64,000 nucleotides of DNA, taken from contig NZ_JAAZQK010000002.1 in assembly GCF_012275445.1 (NCBI RefSeq), forward strand, positions 248,001 through 312,000. The letters run 5' to 3'. Numbering within the stretch: position 1 is the stretch's first letter; every line of letters begins with the position of its first letter. A model generated the notes under the pieces. That model had not been told where the DNA came from. It ran no database searches and was given only the letters and a program-made list of their open reading frames with translations. The stretch comes from Rhizobacter sp. SG703 (GTDB lineage: Bacteria; Pseudomonadota; Gammaproteobacteria; Burkholderiales; Burkholderiaceae_C). Made by a program: the position numbers and the translations under genes. Positions 34,583 through 42,710 of the stretch are shown here, one piece after another.

Positions 34583-36538
34583 CAGCGTCGCCTTGCCCGG
34601 CTGGCCCGCCTTGTCGCCCTTGGCCGCCGAACTGTCCGGGAACATCCGGAAACTGGTGTTCATCACGATCTGCGCAATGCGCGGCACCAGCGCATGCAGC
34701 ACCTCGCCGGCAATGCCCAGCCGCGTCGCGATGCGCACCGGCTTGTAGACGCAGGCCTGCGCGATCATGTCGGCCGCCTCCTCGGGCGCGAGCGTCGGCA
34801 CGTTGTTGTAGATCTTGGTCGGCGCGATCATCGGCGTGCGCACCAGCGGCATGTTGATGGTCGTGAAGGTGATGCCGGTGTCGGCGTACTCGCTCGACGC
34901 GCAGCGCGTCCAGGCATCGAGGGCCGCCTTGCTGGCGACGTAGGCCGAGAAGCGCGGCGCATTCGTCAGCACGCCGATCGAGCTGATGTTGACGATGTGG
35001 CCCTTCTTCTTCGCGACCATGCCGGGCAGCAGCCCCATCGTCACCCGCAGGCAGCCGAAGTAGTTCAGCTGCATCGTGCGCTCGAAGTCGTGGAAGCGGT
35101 CGTAGCTGCTCTCGATCGCGCGGCGGATCGAGCGGCCGGCGTTGTTCACCAGGAAGTCGACGCCGCCGAAGTTCGCGTTGATCCAGTCGATCAGGTCGCG
35201 GCAGCTCGCTTCGTCGGCGATGTCGGACGAGAAGGTCTCCACGCGCGCGTCCTTGCCGGCGGCCAGCAGGATTTCCTTGCGGGCCTCGGCCAGCTTGGCT
35301 TCGTCGCGTGCGCAGATCAGCGTGATCGCGCCGGCCTCGGCGAACTTGATCGCGGCCGCCAGGCCGATGCCCGAGGAGCCGCCGGTCACCAGCACCACCT
35401 TGCCGCCCACCGTGCCGCGCAGCGAGCGGTCGATCAGCAGCGCCGGGTCGAGGTGGCGCTCCCAGTAGTCCCACAGCCGCCAGGCGTAGTCGCGCAGGTC
35501 CGGGCACGCGATGCCCGAGCCCTTCAGAGCGGCCAGCGTGTCGCGGCAGTCGAAGCGCGTCGGGTAGTTGATGAAGGTGAAGATGTCTTCCGGCAGGCCG
35601 AGGTCCTTCATCACCGCGGCACGCACGCGACGCACCGGCGCGAGCGCCATCAGGCCCTTCTTGACGCTGCGCGGAATGAAGCCGAGCAGCGCGGCGTTGA
35701 TGAACAGGTTCATCTTCGGCGCATGCGCGGCCTTGCTGAAGATGTCGAGCACGTCGCCGACGCGGTAGCCCTGAGGGTCGACGAGGTGGAAGCACTTCCC
35801 GCCGAGCTCGGCCTTCGCGTGGCTGATGTGGTCGAGCGCCGCGACGACGAAGTCGACCGGCACGATGTTGACCCGCCCGCCCTCGAGGCCGACGCTCGGC
35901 ATCCACGGCGGCAGGATCTGCCGCATGCGCTGGATCAGCTTGAAGAAGTAGTACGGGCCGTCGATCTTGTCCATCTCGCCGGTCTGCGAATCGCCGGCCA
36001 CCATCGCCGGGCGGTAGACCGTCCACGGGACCTTGCACTCCTTGCGCACGATCTTCTCGCTCTCGTGCTTGGTCATGAAGTAAGGGTGGTCGAGGCCTTC
36101 GGCCTCGTCGAACATGTCCTCGCGGAACACGCCCTCGTACAGACCGGCCGCCGCGATCGAGCTGACGTGGTGCAGGTGGCCGGCCTCGACGGCGCGGACG
36201 AACTCGACGACGTTGCGCGTGCCTTCGACGTTCACCCGCACCTGGCTTTCTTCGTCGGCCGCGAGGTCGTAGACCGCGGCCAGGTGGTAGGCGTGGTCGA
36301 TCCTGCCCTTGAGCGCCTTCAGCGCATCGGCCGCGACGCCGAGCTTCTTCGCGGTGAGGTCGCCGTAGACCGGAATGGCGCGCGCCTTGGTCACGCCCCA
36401 GTACTGCAGCAGTTCGTCGACCTTGCCTTCGCTCTCCGGCCGCAGCAGGAAGTGCACCGTCGCGCCGCGGCGCTGCAGCAGGGTCTTGACGAGGCGCTTG
36501 CCGATGAAGCCGGTGGCGCCGGTGACGAAATACTGCAT
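34532..36538 (-). CDS. Alcohol-forming fatty acyl-CoA reductase (two-domain)
   Basis: This 668-residue enzyme reduces long-chain acyl-CoA to fatty alcohol through the aldehyde. The N-terminal extended-SDR reductase domain begins with TGATGFIG (about 6-13). The C-terminal classical SDR domain has TGGSSGIG and YVASK and a conserved run of about 25 residues from NNAGRSIRR onward. Domain order, length and sequence match the Marinobacter FAR enzymes closely from what I remember of them. A strong ribosome-binding site (AGGAGG) precedes ATG 36538. With the adjacent phasin it points to storage lipid (wax ester or PHA) metabolism. Confidence 0.93.
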   Translation of the reverse strand: MQYFVTGATGFIGKRLVKTLLQRRGATVHFLLRPESEGKVDELLQYWGVTKARAIPVYGDLTAKKLGVAADALKALKGRIDHAYHLAAVYDLAADEESQVRVNVEGTRNVVEFVRAVEAGHLHHVSSIAAAGLYEGVFREDMFDEAEGLDHPYFMTKHESEKIVRKECKVPWTVYRPAMVAGDSQTGEMDKIDGPYYFFKLIQRMRQILPPWMPSVGLEGGRVNIVPVDFVVAALDHISHAKAELGGKCFHLVDPQGYRVGDVLDIFSKAAHAPKMNLFINAALLGFIPRSVKKGLMALAPVRRVRAAVMKDLGLPEDIFTFINYPTRFDCRDTLAALKGSGIACPDLRDYAWRLWDYWERHLDPALLIDRSLRGTVGGKVVLVTGGSSGIGLAAAIKFAEAGAITLICARDEAKLAEARKEILLAAGKDARVETFSSDIADEASCRDLIDWINANFGGVDFLVNNAGRSIRRAIESSYDRFHDFERTMQLNYFGCLRVTMGLLPGMVAKKKGHIVNISSIGVLTNAPRFSAYVASKAALDAWTRCASSEYADTGITFTTINMPLVRTPMIAPTKIYNNVPTLAPEEAADMIAQACVYKPVRIATRLGIAGEVLHALVPRIAQIVMNTSFRMFPDSSAAKGDKAGQPGKATLSPEAMALQQMMRGIHF

Positions 36539-36749
36539 GCAATCCTCCTGGGTCGATCGGGTTTGACTATCGGTTCGAGTTTCGTTCGATTCTTGACCAA
36601 ACCTGCGCGCACGCTGCTGCGCGATTACCCGAGCCCGCCGCTGGCGGCACCGCCGCGCATAGAGGCCACGCCCTAGAGAAACCGGATGCCGCGCGCGAGG
36701 GGCGCTCCTATAGTCGCGCGGCGACGTTCAACAACCGACAGAGGAAGAC

Positions 36750-37286
36750 ATGGTCAAGAAACTCCAGAAGATGGCCGAGAAGAAGAGCGCCTCGGCGGCC
36801 GGGCTGCTCGACAGCGCGTTCGCCGGCACGGTGAAGGATTCGGCGCAGCAGATCTGGCTGGCCGGCCTGGGGGCCTTCTCGAAGGCCCAGGAAGAAGGCA
36901 GCAAGGTGTTCGACGCGCTGGTCAAGGAAGGCGTGAGCCTGCAGCGCAAGACCCAGGCGGTGGCCGAGGAGAAGATCGGCGAGGTCACCAACCGGATGAG
37001 CGGCATGGCCGGCGACGTGAGCGCCAAGGCCGGCCAGCACTGGGACAAGCTGGAAACGATCTTCGAGGAACGCACCGCGAAGGCACTGGCCAAGCTGGGC
37101 GTGCCGAGCGCGAAGGACGTGGCCGCGCTGTCGAAGCGCATCGACGAATTGAACGCGAAGGTCGCCGGCCTGAACGGCGCGGCTGCGGCCAAGGCGGCAC
37201 GCAAGGCTGCCGCCAAGACCACCACGGCACCTGCGAAAACAAGCACGAAGGCGCCCGCCAAACGGGCCGCCCGCAAGGCCGCCTGA
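36750..37286 (+). CDS. Polyhydroxyalkanoate granule-associated phasin (PhaF/PhaI family)
   Basis: The 178-residue protein has a phasin core (about 15-130) forming an amphipathic helix that coats PHA granules: SAQQIWLAGLGAFSKAQEEG is typical. A Leu-heptad stretch (about 123-140) is for oligomerisation. The Lys/Ala/Pro-rich, histone-H1-like tail (about 143-178) in PhaF binds DNA and helps share granules between daughter cells. GAGGAAG precedes ATG 36750. It is divergent from the acyl-CoA reductase and convergent with the repeat-rich gene at 37337. Confidence 0.93.
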   Translation: MVKKLQKMAEKKSASAAGLLDSAFAGTVKDSAQQIWLAGLGAFSKAQEEGSKVFDALVKEGVSLQRKTQAVAEEKIGEVTNRMSGMAGDVSAKAGQHWDKLETIFEERTAKALAKLGVPSAKDVAALSKRIDELNAKVAGLNGAAAAKAARKAAAKTTTAPAKTSTKAPAKRAARKAA

Positions 37287-37292
37287 CCGGGC

Positions 37293-37310
37293 GCGGCCCT
37301 GCGGGGCCGC
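37293..37310. terminator. Hairpin between convergent genes
   Basis: GCGGCCC-TGCG-GGGCCGC is a perfect 7-bp stem with a four-base loop, placed 6 bases after the phasin stop and before the end of the convergent gene. No T-tract follows on either side, so termination by this hairpin alone is only plausible. Confidence 0.5.
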
Positions 37311-37336
37311 TCGTCAGCGTGCTGCGGCGCAGGCGC

Positions 37337-38206
37337 TCAGGGCCGTTCGGGCGTGAAGGCGGCCTTCTTCGGGAGAGCCGCCGAGGGCTTGCCGGTCACC
37401 GAGCGCTCTTCCCACTCCTGCTCGGCCTCCATGAAGGTCGTGACGCTCGCTTCGCGCACCTGCACATGCGTGGTGTCGCCGAAGTCGGCTTGGCGCGTGC
37501 CGGCGGTGATGCGGGTGCGCGCCAGCGTGCCCGAGGCGCGTGCGCGCAGCAGCGTCAGGCCGCGCGCCGACCAGTCCATCACCAGCGTGTCGAGCTGGGC
37601 CATCGCCTTGCGCAGCAGCTCGGCCGGCAGGTCCTCGAAGGCCTTCATGCCCTTGGTCTTCAGCGCGCGCTCCAGCATGTTGAGGTGCACCAGCACGCTG
37701 CGCGAGCGCGGATCGCGGTCCAGCACCGCGGCCAGTTCGAGGCGCATCGCCTGCACGTCGGCGGTGTCCGACGGCGTCATCTTCAGGCCGTCCATCGTCG
37801 TGTCGCCGAAGCGGGTCGCCGGGTCATCGAGCACCAGCTTGAAATCCAGGCCCTGGCGCTTCAGGCGGACCGGCCGGCGGAACAATCGCTTCAGCCAGCG
37901 CACCGGGTTCTTCAGGAAGGCGTTCGGATCGGCGGCCGGCTTCGTCGCCTTGATGGCCTTGGCTCCTTTGGATGCCTTGGCGGTCGGCATCGCAGCCGCG
38001 GCAGCGGCCTTCATCGGCTGAGCCGGTGCAGCTGGTTTTCCGCCGGGGCCGGCACCGCTCTTCGGTGCGCTGTTCGCCGCGCTCTTCGGTGCGCTGTTCG
38101 CCGCGCTCTTCGATGCGCTCTTCGGCGCGCTTTGGGGCGCGCTCTTCACCGCCCCCTTCGCGGAGGCAGGCTTGGTCTCGGGCTTGGATTGGGTCGGAAA
38201 CTTCAT
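37337..38206 (-). CDS. Hypothetical protein with Ala/Lys/Pro-rich repeat N-terminus
   Basis: The 289-residue protein has a low-complexity, basic N-terminus (about 1-95) built from SAPKSAAN-like octapeptides encoded by a 24-bp tandem repeat. A folded region (about 96-289) follows, containing PVRWLKRLFRRPVRLKRQGLDF and many acidic and basic pairs. No signal peptide or membrane helix is seen and I do not recognise the folded part. The basic repeats are reminiscent of the DNA-binding tail of the neighbouring phasin, which may hint at a nucleoid or granule association. ATG 38206 is the start. Confidence 0.75.
   Translation of the reverse strand: MKFPTQSKPETKPASAKGAVKSAPQSAPKSASKSAANSAPKSAANSAPKSGAGPGGKPAAPAQPMKAAAAAAMPTAKASKGAKAIKATKPAADPNAFLKNPVRWLKRLFRRPVRLKRQGLDFKLVLDDPATRFGDTTMDGLKMTPSDTADVQAMRLELAAVLDRDPRSRSVLVHLNMLERALKTKGMKAFEDLPAELLRKAMAQLDTLVMDWSARGLTLLRARASGTLARTRITAGTRQADFGDTTHVQVREASVTTFMEAEQEWEERSVTGKPSAALPKKAAFTPERP
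38057..38128 (-). repeat. 24-bp tandem repeat in the 37337 gene
   Basis: Three consecutive 24-bp units, the first two identical, give the SAANSAPK octapeptide series. The period is a multiple of three, so copy-number change would keep the frame. Confidence 0.8.
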
Positions 38207-38352
38207 GGATGCCTTGTCAGCCCGCCGGGCGCAACGAGGATCGTGCCACGAGGGGCGATGGCGCCGTCATCGCAATTCGCCGTCAATTGCTGCCAGCAGG
38301 CAATCCATCACGCTTTGATTGCGCACCGATGCGGTGCCCGGTGGACCGGCCA

Positions 38353-38835
38353 TCATCCGGCAAACCACCCTGGAAACAACCACAGCGCGCCCGCCGTCAT
38401 CACCAGGTAGCGTGCGAACTTGCCGATCGCCATGAATCCGACGCAGGGCCAGAACGGCAGTTTCAGCCAACCGGCCACCGCGCACAGCGGATCGCCGACG
38501 ATCGGCAGCCACGACAGCAGGCAGGCCTTCGCGCCGAAACGTTGCAGCCAGCGCAGCACGCGCACCTCGTGCGGCTTGTGCTTCACATGCTCGTAGGCCT
38601 TCTCGGCGCCGTAGCCCATCCACCAGGTGATCGCGCCGCCCAGCGTGTTGCCGGCGGTCGCGACCAGCACCGCGGGCCAGAACATCGCGGCGTTCAGCTT
38701 GACGATGCCCAGCACCATCGGCTCGGAACCCATCGGCAGCAGCGTGGCGGAGATCAGCGCGACGACGAAGACGGAGGAGAGTCCGAATTTCGGCAGCGCC
38801 AGCAGCGCGATCAGCGGGTCGATCCATGCATCCAT
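38353..38835 (-). CDS. YqaA-like VTT/SNARE-associated membrane protein
   Basis: This 160-residue inner-membrane protein of the DedA-related YqaA group has an N-terminal helix, the loop ATLLPMGSEPMVLG (about 31-44), then VATAGNTLGGAITWWMGYGAE (about 58-78) and C-terminal helices with PIVGDPLCAVAGWLKLP. The conserved Gly/Pro pattern fits VTT-domain proteins implicated in lipid or proton homeostasis. It is divergent from dusB with the starts only 66 bases apart. Function in this group is not established. Confidence 0.86.
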   Translation of the reverse strand: MDAWIDPLIALLALPKFGLSSVFVVALISATLLPMGSEPMVLGIVKLNAAMFWPAVLVATAGNTLGGAITWWMGYGAEKAYEHVKHKPHEVRVLRWLQRFGAKACLLSWLPIVGDPLCAVAGWLKLPFWPCVGFMAIGKFARYLVMTAGALWLFPGWFAG

Positions 38836-38865
38836 CCGGCGGCATTATGCGCAGACCCCAAGGGC

Positions 38866-38871
38866 TATACT
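38866..38871 (+). promoter_or_regulatory. Probable -10 element for dusB-fis
   Basis: TATACT, 30 bases before the dusB start, is a good -10 match. The -35 region 17 bases upstream is poor (CATTAT), so an activator or an extended contact may be needed. Confidence 0.4.
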
Positions 38872-38900
38872 CTGCCTCCTTTTTTGGCACTCCCCCCACC

Positions 38901-39974
38901 ATGCCCACCGGCCCCGTCATCGGCAACATCGTGCTGCCGAACCGCTTGTTCGCCGCGCCGATGGCAGGGGTCACCGACCGGCCGTTCCGCCAGCTGTGCA
39001 AGCGGCTGGGCGCGGGCTACGCGGTGAGCGAGATGGTGACCTCGCGGCGCGAGCTGTGGAACAGCCTGAAGACCTCGCGGCGCGCCAACCACGACGGCGA
39101 GGCCGCGCCGATCGCGGTGCAGATCGCCGGCACCGAGCCAGGGATGATGGCCGAGGCCGCCGCCTACAACATCGACCGCGGCGCGCAGGTCATCGACATC
39201 AACATGGGCTGCCCGGCCAAGAAGGTCTGCACCAAGTGGGCCGGCTCGGCGCTGATGCAGGACGAGCCGCTCGCGCTCGCCATCATCGAGGCGGTGGTCG
39301 CCGCCTGCGCGCCGCGCCACGTACCGGTGACGCTGAAGATGCGCACCGGCTGGTGCCAGGCCGAGCGCAATGCACTCGCGATCGCGCGCGCCGCCGAATC
39401 GGCCGGCATCGCGATGGTGACGGTGCACGGCCGCACCCGCGAGCAGGGCTACGGCGGCCACGCCGAGTACGACACCATCGCCGCGGTGAAGGCCGCGCTG
39501 CGCATCCCGGTGGTGGCCAACGGCGACATCGACTCGCCCGAGAAGGCATGCGAGGTGCTGGCCGCGACCGGTGCCGACGCGCTGATGATCGGCCGCGCGG
39601 CGCAGGGCCGGCCGTGGATCTTCCGCGAGATCGCGCACTTCCTCGAGACCGGCGAGCACCTGCCGGCGCCCGAGGTGCTGCAGGCCAAAGGCTGGCTGCT
39701 GGAGCACCTGCACGAACACTACGGCCTCTATGGCGACTACGCCGGCGTGCGCACCGCGCGCAAGCACATCGGCTGGGCGGTGCGCGCACTGCCCGGCGGC
39801 GAGGGCTTTCGCGCCCGCATGAACACGCTGGACACCTGCGAGGAGCAGGTCCGCGCCGTGACGGACTGGTTCGATCAACTGGCCGACACGCACCATCGGC
39901 TGCCCGCGGCCCACCCCGGCGGCGCAGCCAACCACGATCAAGGGCCTGTCAACACGACGGGAAGGCTCGCGTGA
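38901..39974 (+). CDS. dusB: tRNA dihydrouridine synthase B
   Basis: DusB is a flavoenzyme that reduces specific uridines in tRNA to dihydrouridine. The 357-residue product starts at ATG 38901 (MPTGPVIGNIVLPNRLFAAP). It has the FMN-binding TIM barrel with INMGCPAKK, whose Cys is the catalytic acid, then KMRTGW, VHGRTREQGY, NGDI and GRAAQGRPW. The last ten or so residues (GPVNTTGRLA) are encoded by the left arm of a 30-bp inverted repeat. The gene's 3' end has therefore been remodelled by that element. It is upstream of fis, as in many proteobacteria. Confidence 0.95.
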   Translation: MPTGPVIGNIVLPNRLFAAPMAGVTDRPFRQLCKRLGAGYAVSEMVTSRRELWNSLKTSRRANHDGEAAPIAVQIAGTEPGMMAEAAAYNIDRGAQVIDINMGCPAKKVCTKWAGSALMQDEPLALAIIEAVVAACAPRHVPVTLKMRTGWCQAERNALAIARAAESAGIAMVTVHGRTREQGYGGHAEYDTIAAVKAALRIPVVANGDIDSPEKACEVLAATGADALMIGRAAQGRPWIFREIAHFLETGEHLPAPEVLQAKGWLLEHLHEHYGLYGDYAGVRTARKHIGWAVRALPGGEGFRARMNTLDTCEEQVRAVTDWFDQLADTHHRLPAAHPGGAANHDQGPVNTTGRLA

Positions 39975-40207
39975 CTCATCAAAAGGGCACCCGCAAGGCG
40001 CACGGCGCAGCCCAGGCTTGTTGCCTGGGCAAGCCGTGCAACGCCGCGGGTGCCCTTTTGATGAGATCACCCTTCGGGCCGGTGCCTGCCAAGGCGCTGG
40101 GCCGCGTTGCGATGCTTGCCCGGGCAGCAAGCCCGGGCCGCGCATCGCGCCTTGCCCAGCGCCTTGGCAGGCACCGGCGCGAGCCTTCCCGTCGTGTTGA
40201 CAGGCCC
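39942..40207. repeat. Nested palindromic element able to fold as a three-way junction
   Basis: Outer arms 39942-39971 and 40178-40207 are perfect 30-bp inverted repeats. They enclose two long hairpins. Hairpin 1 (39971-40070) has the arm CTCATCAAAAGGGCACCCGC and its complement near 40046-40065, with an inner stem GCCCAGGC/GCCTGGGC. Hairpin 2 (40078-40178) has a perfect 25-bp outer stem, an inner GCGATGC/GCATCGC stem and a GCCCGGGC tip around AGCAA. The element covers the dusB stop and ends 17 bases before fis. No open reading frame of note is inside and no target duplication is evident. Confidence 0.9.
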
Positions 40208-40224
40208 CTAATCGAACAACAAGC

Positions 40225-40461
40225 ATGAGCAAGAAGCACATCGAAGAATGCATCCGTGACAGCCTCGAGACCTATTTCAAGGACCTGCGCGGCGTCGAGC
40301 CGAACGCCATGTACGACATGATCCTGAAGGTCGTCGAGAAGCCGCTGCTCGACGTCGTGATGAAGCATGCCGACGGCAACCAGAGCCGGGCCGCCGAATG
40401 GCTGGGCATCAACCGCAACACGCTGCGGCGCAAGCTGCTCGACCACAAGCTCACCAAGTAA
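40225..40461 (+). CDS. fis: DNA-binding protein Fis
   Basis: Fis is a nucleoid protein that bends DNA and regulates growth-phase genes. The 78-residue product is the short beta-proteobacterial form. The C-terminal HTH (about 50-78) reads [21 protein letters not shown], and the N-terminal part with its dimer helices is slightly shortened compared with the 98-residue E. coli protein. ATG 40225 lies 17 bases after the palindromic element, so fis translation could depend on how that element folds in the dusB-fis transcript. purH follows 22 bases downstream. Confidence 0.95.
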   Translation: MSKKHIEECIRDSLETYFKDLRGVEPNAMYDMILKVVEKPLLDVVMKHADGNQSRAAEWLGINRNTLRRKLLDHKLTK

Positions 40462-40483
40462 TCGAGACCCTCCGGGACCCCTT

Positions 40484-42067
40484 ATGCAAGCCCTGCTTTC
40501 CGTTTCCGACAAGACCGGCGTGCTCGCCCTCGCACGCGATCTGCACGCCCTCGGCTGCAAGCTGCTGTCCACCGGCGGCACCGCGAAGCTGCTCGCCGAC
40601 GCCGGCCTGCCGGTGACCGAGGTCGCCGACCACACCGGCTTCCCCGAGATGCTCGACGGCCGCGTGAAGACGCTGCACCCCACGGTGCACGGCGGCCTGC
40701 TGGCCCGGCGCGACCTGCCCGAGCACATGGCGGCACTGAAGGAACACGGCATCTCGACGATCGACCTGCTGGTCGTCAACCTGTATCCGTTCGAGGCCAC
40801 GGTGGCCAGGCCCGGCTGCACGCTGGAAGACGCGATCGAGAACATCGACATCGGCGGGCCGGCGATGGTGCGCTCGGCCGCGAAGAACTGGAAGGACGTC
40901 GCGGTGCTGACCGACGCGTCGCAGTACGCCGGCGTGATCGCCGAGCTGAAGGCGAGCGGCAGCGTCAGCCGCGAGACGAAGTTCAGGCTGTCGGTGGCGG
41001 CGTTCAACCGCATCGCCGACTACGACGGCGCGATCAGCGACTACCTGTCGTCGCTGCAGGCCGACGGCAGCCGCAGCGCCTTCCCGGCGCAGAGCAACGG
41101 CCGCTTCGTGAAGCTGCAGGACCTGCGCTACGGCGAGAACCCGCACCAGGCCGCCGCGTACTACCGCGACCTGGACCCGGCGCCCGGCTCGCTGGTGACC
41201 GGCCAGCAGCTGCAGGGCAAGGAGCTGTCGTACAACAACATCGCCGATGCCGATGCGGCCTGGGAATGCGTCAAGTCGTTCGGCCCCGCCGACGCGCCGG
41301 CCGCCTGCGTGATCGTCAAGCATGCGAACCCGTGCGGGGTCGCGATCGGCGCCGATGCCGCGCAGGCCTACAGCAAGGCGCTGCACACCGATCCGAGCTC
41401 GGCCTTTGGCGGCATCATCGCGTTCAACGTCGAGCTCGACGGCGCGGCGGCGGCGCTGGTCGTCAAGCAGTTCTCCGAAGTGGTGATCGCGCCGTCGTTC
41501 AGCGCCGACGCGCTGGCGGCCTTCAAGGGCAAGCCGAACGTGCGGCTGCTGCAGATCGCGCTGCCGCCGGGCGGCGCCACGCCGTGGCTGCAGGGCCGCA
41601 ATGCCCAGGATGTGAAGCGCGTCGGCTCGGGCCTGCTGATCCAGACCGCCGACCTGCATGAGCTGGCGCTCGCCGACCTGAAGGTCGTCACCGTCAAGCA
41701 GCCGACGCAGCAGCAGATGCTCGACCTGCTGTTCGCCTGGAAGGTCGCGAAGTACGTCAAGAGCAATGCGATCGTGTTCTGCGCGAACGGCATGACGCTC
41801 GGCGTCGGTGCCGGGCAGATGAGCCGCGTCGATTCGTCGCGCATCGCGAGCATCAAGGCCGAGAACGCCAAGCTGTCGCTGAAGGATTCGGCGGTCGCGA
41901 GCGATGCGTTCTTCCCGTTCCGCGACGGGCTCGACGTGGTGGTCGATGCCGGCGCGAGCTGCGTGATCCACCCCGGCGGCAGCATGCGCGACGACGAGGT
42001 GATCGCCGCCGCGAACGAGCGCGGCATCGCGATGGTGCTGACGGGCATCCGCCACTTCCGGCATTGA
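40484..42067 (+). CDS. purH: Bifunctional AICAR formyltransferase / IMP cyclohydrolase
   Basis: PurH carries out the last two steps of IMP synthesis. The 527-residue protein has the N-terminal cyclohydrolase domain ([20 protein letters not shown], then GGTAKLL and [13 protein letters not shown] at about 60-72). The C-terminal transformylase domain carries the catalytic region [11 protein letters not shown], where the Lys-His pair is visible, and [10 protein letters not shown]. Length and motifs are complete. ATG 40484 follows fis by 22 bases, so fis and purH are likely cotranscribed, an arrangement seen in related genomes. Confidence 0.97.
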   Translation: MQALLSVSDKTGVLALARDLHALGCKLLSTGGTAKLLADAGLPVTEVADHTGFPEMLDGRVKTLHPTVHGGLLARRDLPEHMAALKEHGISTIDLLVVNLYPFEATVARPGCTLEDAIENIDIGGPAMVRSAAKNWKDVAVLTDASQYAGVIAELKASGSVSRETKFRLSVAAFNRIADYDGAISDYLSSLQADGSRSAFPAQSNGRFVKLQDLRYGENPHQAAAYYRDLDPAPGSLVTGQQLQGKELSYNNIADADAAWECVKSFGPADAPAACVIVKHANPCGVAIGADAAQAYSKALHTDPSSAFGGIIAFNVELDGAAAALVVKQFSEVVIAPSFSADALAAFKGKPNVRLLQIALPPGGATPWLQGRNAQDVKRVGSGLLIQTADLHELALADLKVVTVKQPTQQQMLDLLFAWKVAKYVKSNAIVFCANGMTLGVGAGQMSRVDSSRIASIKAENAKLSLKDSAVASDAFFPFRDGLDVVVDAGASCVIHPGGSMRDDEVIAAANERGIAMVLTGIRHFRH

Positions 42068-42089
42068 GGCCGGCGGCTACCATCCCGGC

Positions 42090-42710
42090 ATGACCCGCCC
42101 CGAGTTCGTCGGATTATTGCTGTCGTCGATCGCCCGCCTGATCACCGGTGCCCAGGGGCACTGGTACGGCAGCCCGCCGAAGGCCGAGCAGCGAATCTAC
42201 TTCGCCAACCACCAGAGCCACTTCGACTGGGTGCTGATCTGGGCGTCGCTGCCGCACGACCTGCGGGCGCAGACGCGGCCGATCGCCGCGCGCGACTACT
42301 GGACCTCGTCGCCGCTGAAGCACTGGATCACGCGCGAGGTGTTCAACGCGGTCTACGTGAGCCGCGTCCGCACCGAAGACGAAGACCCGCTGGAGCCGCT
42401 GGTCGACGCGCTGCGCAACGGCGACTCGCTGGTGATCTTTCCCGAAGGCACGCGCGGCAACAAGGGCGAGCCGCAGGCCTTCAAGGCGGGCCTGTACCAC
42501 CTGGCCGAGCAGTTCCCCGACGTGCACCTGATCCCCACCTGGATCGACAACGTGCAGCGCGTGATGCCCAAGGGCGAGGTGGTGCCGGTGCCGATCCTGT
42601 GCTCGGTGACCTTCGGCGCGCCGATGACGCTGGCGGCCGGTGAAGACAAGCGCGTCTTCCTCGACCGCGCGCGCTCGGCGGTGCTGGCGCTCAGCAAGGT
42701 GGCCGCCTGA
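42090..42710 (+). CDS. 1-acyl-sn-glycerol-3-phosphate acyltransferase-like protein
   Basis: This 206-residue PlsC-family acyltransferase has NHQSHFD (catalytic His41, Asp46) and FPEGTR (117-122), the acceptor phosphate-binding motif. A hydrophobic N-terminus anchors it to the membrane. It is translationally coupled to the CdsA-like gene (TGATG overlap at 42708-42712). The pair therefore gives consecutive steps: acylation to phosphatidate and activation with CTP. The enzyme is shorter than E. coli PlsC, so substrate preference is uncertain. Confidence 0.9.
   Translation: MTRPEFVGLLLSSIARLITGAQGHWYGSPPKAEQRIYFANHQSHFDWVLIWASLPHDLRAQTRPIAARDYWTSSPLKHWITREVFNAVYVSRVRTEDEDPLEPLVDALRNGDSLVIFPEGTRGNKGEPQAFKAGLYHLAEQFPDVHLIPTWIDNVQRVMPKGEVVPVPILCSVTFGAPMTLAAGEDKRVFLDRARSAVLALSKVAA

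Noticed and set aside
38826-38900. Upstream ATG/GTG starts for dusB
   Set aside because: They would overlap the divergent YqaA start and the probable -10 element; ATG 38901 matches the family N-terminus.
39942-40207. The nested palindrome as a CRISPR array, tRNA or ordinary terminator
   Set aside because: There are no repeated direct units with spacers, no tRNA cloverleaf signature and no T-tract; arms are far longer than an intrinsic terminator needs.
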